A stretch of DNA of 27,977 bases from Heritagella sp051881655. Its GTDB lineage: Bacteria; Bacillota; Clostridia; Oscillospirales; Acutalibacteraceae. The translations under genes and the position numbers were made by a program. Each line of letters starts with the position of its first letter. Within the stretch, counting starts at the first letter, position 1. The notes beneath the pieces were generated by a model that was given only the letters and a program-made list of their open reading frames with translations, made no database searches and was not told where the DNA came from. Below are positions 24,192 through 27,977 of this stretch, piece by piece. Location: the NCBI GenBank assembly GCA_051881655.1, contig JBJEQH010000214.1, positions 1 through 27,977 on the forward strand, written 5' to 3'.

Positions 24192-24254
24192 GATATCAGG
24201 ACTATTCCTGAGGCTTTCAGGCAAAAGGGCGCAGGAACAAAAAGCATCGTTCTT

Positions 24255-24291
24255 AAAAGGAAAACGGCGGTTTCGAGGAATGATGTCCGCC
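24255..24291 (-). terminator. Weak hairpin after the first zinc-ribbon gene
   Basis: On the minus strand GGCGG (24287-24291) pairs with CCGCC (24266-24270), followed by GTTTTCCTTTT. The stem is only 5 bp with a 16-nt loop, so the stronger hairpin at 24143-24191 may be the real end. Confidence 0.35.
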
Positions 24292-24308
24292 TTTCCAAAA
24301 GAATGGCG

Positions 24309-24971
24309 TTAGCCTTTCTTAGTAATCAGCTTGTTCAGGGGAATGGATGCACACATCAGAATGCCGGCGGCCAGCATCAGCCAGAAGCCGATTTCCGGAT
24401 AACCGTAGGGAGTGAGATTGTATGCATACAGCGATCCCATCTCCGAGAAAACCGTGGAGGTCAGAAGGATCGAACAGACCAGCGACGGCGTCTGCGGGGC
24501 CTTGACAATCTGCAGAATGATAATGGCAGCAGTCATCAGGGTCATAATCACGAAATCAAGGGCACCGCCGAGCGTGAGGGTATCCAGAATGGAGATGCTC
24601 TGGCTGTAGCCCATCACATCGACGGTAAAGAAGGGGAGCAACATCCCGATGAAGTACAGCACGGCCCCCGCCAGGTTGACAAAATTGACGTAGCGCGGGC
24701 GGCGGACCCTTTGGGCCGCCTGATAATTGGGCACATAGGGATAGGGACCCTGCACATGATAAGGAGGAACCTCGGTCGGGGGCATATAAGGCGCAGGGCT
24801 GCCGGGGGTGGGGTTCTGGGGGGCAGCATAGGGCGGATAGGCAGTCGGGGGCTGAACCGGGGGCGTGGGCGGTTGGGGCTGTACGGGCTGAGCCGTTCCC
24901 ATCATTGCGCCGCACTGGGGGCAAAATTTTGTGCCGTCGGGGACATTGCTGCCGCAGTGGGTACAAAACAT
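24309..24971 (-). CDS. Zinc-ribbon four-TM membrane protein (paralog A)
   Basis: A 220-residue protein. Residues 1-25 form a zinc ribbon, CTHC (3-6) and CPQC (17-20). A long Pro/Gln/Tyr/Ala linker (about 27-85) follows, ending in NYQAAQRV. Then come four TM helices (roughly 95-115, 135-155, 160-180, 195-212) and a Lys-rich C-terminus. It shares with paralogs B and C the AAQ-R/K-V junction, LPF at the end of TM1, GYSQSIS before TM2 and ILQIVKAPQ between TM2 and TM3. The start is ATG 24971, 8 nt after GAGGAGG. It has its own extended -10. The most diverged of the three, it has an LGGALDF segment where B and C are more polar. 'Zinc-ribbon domain-containing protein' is as far as the family knowledge goes; function unknown. 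Confidence 0.8.
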   Translation of the reverse strand: MFCTHCGSNVPDGTKFCPQCGAMMGTAQPVQPQPPTPPVQPPTAYPPYAAPQNPTPGSPAPYMPPTEVPPYHVQGPYPYVPNYQAAQRVRRPRYVNFVNLAGAVLYFIGMLLPFFTVDVMGYSQSISILDTLTLGGALDFVIMTLMTAAIIILQIVKAPQTPSLVCSILLTSTVFSEMGSLYAYNLTPYGYPEIGFWLMLAAGILMCASIPLNKLITKKG

Positions 24972-25047
24972 AGAAAAAACCTCCTCATAAAAAAGCACCG
25001 TATTCATCAGGAAAAAAGGCCGCATCGTTTCAGAATGTGTTTTTTTC

Positions 25048-25056
25048 ATTATAGCA
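25048..25056 (-). promoter_or_regulatory. Extended -10 promoter of zinc-ribbon paralog A
   Basis: The minus strand reads TGCTATAAT followed by GAAA, 77 nt before the ATG at 24971. No strong -35 is seen. Confidence 0.6.
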
Positions 25057-25156
25057 AATTCGCCGGAAGATAGGAAGGGAAAACGAAAGAGAGATATCCC
25101 CAAAAAAGAAGAGAGGGCTTTTGCCTTCTGAAAAAACGGATTTTATACGCCGAATC

Positions 25157-25190
25157 AAAAAATACCCGCGGCAGAAAACAGCCGCGGGTA
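25157..25190 (-). terminator. Terminator of zinc-ribbon paralog B
   Basis: A 10-bp perfect stem TACCCGCGGC / GCCGCGGGTA with an 8-nt loop is followed on the minus strand by TTTTTTG. It lies 10 nt after the stop at 25200. Confidence 0.9.
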
Positions 25191-25199
25191 GAAGTCCTC

Positions 25200-25829
25200 T
25201 TATTTTTTAAACAACTTTTTGTAAACCGGGACAGAGGCGATGATCACGATTTGACCAATGATCATCAGATTAAAACCGATGGAATAGGAGAATGAGATCA
25301 AAGAAGAGAGATCGGAGTAGGCAGAATATGTATCCAGATAGTTATTTACATATCCCACGAGAATCATCTGGAAGACAAACAGTGCGGCTGCCAGAAGGAT
25401 GGAGATGATCTGTGGGGCCTTGACAATCTGCAGAACAACCAGGACGGGTACCGCCAGAATGACCAGCCAGAGGAGAAAATTTCCGGACTGAGTGGCACAT
25501 TCAAAAAAAGAAATAGATATGGAGTATCCCAGCGCCGAGGCCGTGGTAAACGGCAAAAAGATCCCGATCAGAATCAGGAATGCGCCGACCAGAGCAACGG
25601 GATTCATGTACCTTGAACCGGATACTTTTTGTGCCGCCGTATAAGGAGCGGCATAAGGAGTCTGCCGGGGAGCGCCATAACCCGGCGCCGGCTGATACGG
25701 AGTGGAAGAGGGCCGGGCATTCGGCGGCGGTACCGGGGCAGCCGGACGGGCGGAGCCCATGACCGCACCGCAATGGGTGCAGAACTTCGTGCCGTCGGGG
25801 ACATTGCTGCCGCAATGGGTGCAAAACAT
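25200..25829 (-). CDS. Zinc-ribbon four-TM membrane protein (paralog B)
   Basis: A 209-residue protein with the same plan as paralog A: CTHC (3-6) and CTHC (17-20) zinc ribbon, a shorter Pro/Ala/Tyr linker (about 28-66), the AAQKV junction, then four TM helices. Conserved positions are RYMNPVAL, LPF, GYSISISFFEC and VLQIVKAPQ. The C-terminus is YKKLFKK, close to paralog C. The start is ATG 25829, with GGAGGA about 10 nt upstream. The first 20-odd codons are almost identical in DNA to paralog A, although the rest has diverged strongly. It is transcribed alone, from its own promoter to its own terminator. Function unknown; the ribbon is presumably cytoplasmic. Confidence 0.8.
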   Translation of the reverse strand: MFCTHCGSNVPDGTKFCTHCGAVMGSARPAAPVPPPNARPSSTPYQPAPGYGAPRQTPYAAPYTAAQKVSGSRYMNPVALVGAFLILIGIFLPFTTASALGYSISISFFECATQSGNFLLWLVILAVPVLVVLQIVKAPQIISILLAAALFVFQMILVGYVNNYLDTYSAYSDLSSLISFSYSIGFNLMIIGQIVIIASVPVYKKLFKK

Positions 25830-25885
25830 AGAAGCGATTCCTCCATAAAGAAATTTTTGAAAAGCAAAGGCGTTTTCTGCCTTTC

Positions 25886-25894
25886 ATTATAACA
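25886..25894 (-). promoter_or_regulatory. Extended -10 promoter of zinc-ribbon paralog B
   Basis: The minus strand reads TGTTATAAT followed by GAAA, 57 nt before the ATG at 25829. The rest of the 25830-26105 gap holds AT-rich sequence and no gene that I can support. Confidence 0.6.
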
Positions 25895-26107
25895 AATCTG
25901 ATGAAGAGCAGAAAGAAAAAAGTCACCCAAAAAACACAAAGCCATTTTGTCCTTCTTTAAAAACGAATTATATATAAGACGGAGGGAGAAGAAACAATCC
26001 GGCGGAAAAAACGCCGGAGAAGGTTTTTTCGCCGGTATGTGGAAAGAGAAGTTTTCCGCCTGCTTCTCCAAAGCGGCTCACGGTAAAAGGAAGCCGGGAA
26101 ATACAGC

Positions 26108-26140
26108 CAAAAAGAAAGGCCGCGGCAAAATGCCGCGGCC
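26108..26140 (-). terminator. Terminator of zinc-ribbon paralog C
   Basis: A 10-bp perfect stem GGCCGCGGCA / TGCCGCGGCC with an AAA/TTT triloop is followed on the minus strand by TTTCTTTTTGG. It lies 12 nt after the stop at 26153. Confidence 0.9.
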
Positions 26141-26152
26141 GGAAAACGTTTC

Positions 26153-26764
26153 TTATTTCTTGAAAATAGCCTTGTAAATCGGGCCGGAAACGATGATGAC
26201 GATCAGACCGATCAGCATCAGCCAAAAGCCCAGGGAGTAGGACACCATGGAGGAGAACTCGCCCAGCTGGTTTGCAGCCACGCCGATTTCAATCAGCAGG
26301 AAGACCAGCGACAATGCCGCCAGAACAATCGACGGAACCTGCGAAGCTTTCACGACCTGAAGAATGACGACAACCGCTACCATGAGCAGGATCAGCCAGA
26401 TCAGGGGATCGCCGGTACTCATGCAATCGAAGAAGGAAATCGACTGCGAATAGCCAAAGGCCGAAACGCTCATAAAGGGCAGGAACATGGCGATCAGGGT
26501 GACCGCTGCCGCGATCAGGGCAATGGGGTTCATGTACTTCGGCTTGGCCACTTTCTGGGCAGCTGCGTAGTTCGGTACATAAGGGGTCTGCTGGGGCGCG
26601 CCGTAGTTGGGAACGGAGTTCTGCTGCGGGGCATAGGGAGCCGGGCCGCCAACGGGGGGCTGCTGGGGGGCAGCGGCCGGTGCCTGCTGCTCCATCGTGG
26701 CACCACAGTACGGGCAGAATTTTGTGTTGTCGGCTACATTATTGCCGCAATGGGGACAAAACAT
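26153..26764 (-). CDS. Zinc-ribbon four-TM membrane protein (paralog C)
   Basis: A 203-residue protein: zinc ribbon CPHC (3-6) and CPYC (17-20), a Gln/Pro/Ala-rich linker (about 25-65) with tandem YxPQQ/YGAPQQ-like units, NYAAAQKV, then four TM helices. It shares KYMNPIAL, LPF, GYSQSISFFDC and ILQVVKASQVPS with the other copies and ends in YKAIFKK. ATG 26764 is used because GAGGAGG lies 9 nt upstream and the zinc ribbon begins right at this Met; 12 further upstream codons have no RBS. Own promoter and terminator. It is closest to paralog B. The ribbon may bind zinc or a protein or nucleic-acid partner, with the membrane part as anchor; no specific function can be given. Confidence 0.8.
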   Translation of the reverse strand: MFCPHCGNNVADNTKFCPYCGATMEQQAPAAAPQQPPVGGPAPYAPQQNSVPNYGAPQQTPYVPNYAAAQKVAKPKYMNPIALIAAAVTLIAMFLPFMSVSAFGYSQSISFFDCMSTGDPLIWLILLMVAVVVILQVVKASQVPSIVLAALSLVFLLIEIGVAANQLGEFSSMVSYSLGFWLMLIGLIVIIVSGPIYKAIFKK

Positions 26765-26830
26765 CAGGGTGTACCTCCTCAAAATAAATTCGAAACCCAT
26801 GCAAATATGTATGAGCCTTATTTATTAAAG

Positions 26831-26839
26831 ATTATATCA
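26831..26839 (-). promoter_or_regulatory. Extended -10 promoter of zinc-ribbon paralog C
   Basis: The minus strand reads TGATATAAT, 67 nt before the ATG at 26764. It has the same architecture as the promoters of paralogs A and B. Confidence 0.6.
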
Positions 26840-26914
26840 GTTTTTTTGGAGAAGGGGAAGGGGAAAAATCGAAAAAAGAGGAAAAAAGGGGTTTTTCTTT
26901 CTCTCCCAGGGGCC

Positions 26915-27961
26915 TTACAGGTTCAGGGCCATGTCGCCGTCCTTCACCCAACCGATGCGGCGGAACAGCCGGTCAAACAGCAGAGAGAAGAGGGCGGGTA
27001 AAATCAGGCAGATCAAAACCAGTCCGATCCAGTCCATGGCGGTGATGGCCGCCTTCGTCCCTGCGGCGACATCCGCTACCCAGCCGGAGTAGACGCCAAT
27101 CTGCCCCACCAAACCGCAGGTGCCCATACCGCTGGCAATGGCGGCGCCGTTCATCTCCAGATGGAATACGCAGGTGGCCAGCGGGCCGGTGATGGCCGAA
27201 GCCAGCGTGGGGGCCAGCCAGATGCGCGGGTTGCGCACAATATTGGGAACCTGCAGCATCGAGGTGCCCAGCCCCTGGGCCACCAACCCGCCCCAGCGGT
27301 TTTCCCGGAAGCTGATCACGGCAAAGCCCACCATCTGGGCACAGCAGCCGGCTACCGCCGCACCGCCGGCCAGACCCGTCAGACCCAGCGCCGCGCAGAT
27401 GGCCGCGCTGCTGATCGGCAGTGTCAGCGCAATACCTACCAGCGTGGAGACCAGGATGCCCATCAGCAGCGGCTGCTGCAGCATGGCCCACTGAATCAGA
27501 TCTCCCAGACTGGAGGCCGCTGTGCCGATGGCCGGGGCCAGCAGATAGGAGAGCAGTGCGCCGGAGAGAATGGTGGTCAGCGGGGTGACCAGAATATCCA
27601 CTTTGGTTTTCTTGCTGACCAGCATACCCAGCTCGTGGGCGATAATGGCGATAATCAGAACGGCCAGCGGTCCGCCGCTGCCCCCCAGGGAATTGGCCAT
27701 ATGCCCCACGGTGGCCAGAGAGAACAGCACCAGAGGCGAAGCCTGCAGGGCATAGCCGATGGCAACGGCCATGGCAGGACCGGCCATCGCCTTGGCATAG
27801 GCCCCGATTTCGGTCAGAATGGCCAGGCCGAACTGGGCGCCGATGGTATCCAGAATGGTGCCTACCAGCAGGGAGGCAAACAGCCCCTGGGCCATGGCAC
27901 CCATGGCGTCGATTAAATACCGCTTGGCATAGCGGCGCAGCGTTTCTTTGCAGGAAGACAT
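26915..27961 (-). CDS. PTS EIIC_2-type sugar permease, stand-alone
   Basis: A 348-residue membrane protein with about 9-10 hydrophobic segments rich in Gly and Ala. The features ATVGHMANSLGGSGGP (about 83-98), IIAHELGMLVSKKTKVDILVTP and FHLEMNGAAIASGMGTCGLVGQIG match, from memory, the PTS_EIIC_2 family (PF13303), the membrane subunit of a phosphotransferase-type uptake system. No IIA or IIB domain is fused and none is visible in the window, so phosphorylation partners would have to be elsewhere, or the protein works without them. The start is ATG 27961; only 16 nt upstream are in the window, containing AAGGA at a long spacing. The substrate is unknown. A purine/pyrimidine-rich tract follows the stop, but no convincing terminator. 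Confidence 0.82.
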   Translation of the reverse strand: MSSCKETLRRYAKRYLIDAMGAMAQGLFASLLVGTILDTIGAQFGLAILTEIGAYAKAMAGPAMAVAIGYALQASPLVLFSLATVGHMANSLGGSGGPLAVLIIAIIAHELGMLVSKKTKVDILVTPLTTILSGALLSYLLAPAIGTAASSLGDLIQWAMLQQPLLMGILVSTLVGIALTLPISSAAICAALGLTGLAGGAAVAGCCAQMVGFAVISFRENRWGGLVAQGLGTSMLQVPNIVRNPRIWLAPTLASAITGPLATCVFHLEMNGAAIASGMGTCGLVGQIGVYSGWVADVAAGTKAAITAMDWIGLVLICLILPALFSLLFDRLFRRIGWVKDGDMALNL

Positions 27962-27977
27962 AGGGGAAACGATCCTT

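Overview
The window is a chromosomal segment of a Gram-positive, GC-rich, gut-type member of the Clostridia. Oscillospirales/Ruminococcaceae is my best guess. The reasons are purine-rich AGGAGG ribosome sites, frequent GTG/TTG starts, extended -10 promoters (TGnTATAAT), an LCP wall-polymer ligase, a YfhO/CsbB-type glycosylation pair, a stand-alone E2-like acyltransferase and DUF3789. This is a placement by gene content only; no rRNA or tRNA gene is visible.

Left part (1-6.1 kb): an AT-richer tail of a decayed Tn916-type tyrosine recombinase is followed by a GH97 glycosidase and a lone E2-type acyltransferase domain protein, both on the minus strand. A 31-residue DUF3789 membrane peptide lies divergent to a large double-AAA ATPase, whose first AAA module is degenerate. 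Just beyond its stop lies a decayed IS3-family transposase that contains a perfect terminator hairpin.

Middle left (6.1-14.3 kb): a tightly overlapping minus-strand operon (YfhO membrane glycosyltransferase, GT2 polyprenyl-phosphate glycosyltransferase, threonine aldolase) diverges from a plus-strand LCP ligase. The LCP gene is followed by a membrane protein combining PH-like and DnaJ-C-terminal-like parts, then a DapL-like aminotransferase. This looks like an envelope glycopolymer neighbourhood.

Middle right (14.3-22.2 kb): a minus-strand beta-rich protein of unknown function is divergent to a one-domain Smr protein. Next come an ABC ATPase with a giant FtsX-type permease carrying a roughly 320-residue coiled coil, an iron-sulfur-type flavoprotein, RsmE and a FabG-fold SDR that resembles the EF-P modifying reductase YmfI.

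Right part (22.2-28 kb), all minus strand: YfcE phosphodiesterase and an MFS carrier share a promoter. Then come three separately transcribed paralogous zinc-ribbon/four-TM proteins with a proline/glutamine/tyrosine-rich linker, and finally a stand-alone PTS EIIC_2-type permease at the edge. The three-paralog set, the pseudo-AAA fusion and the two decayed mobile elements are the most distinctive content. I do not see CRISPR, prophage, toxin-antitoxin or restriction genes.
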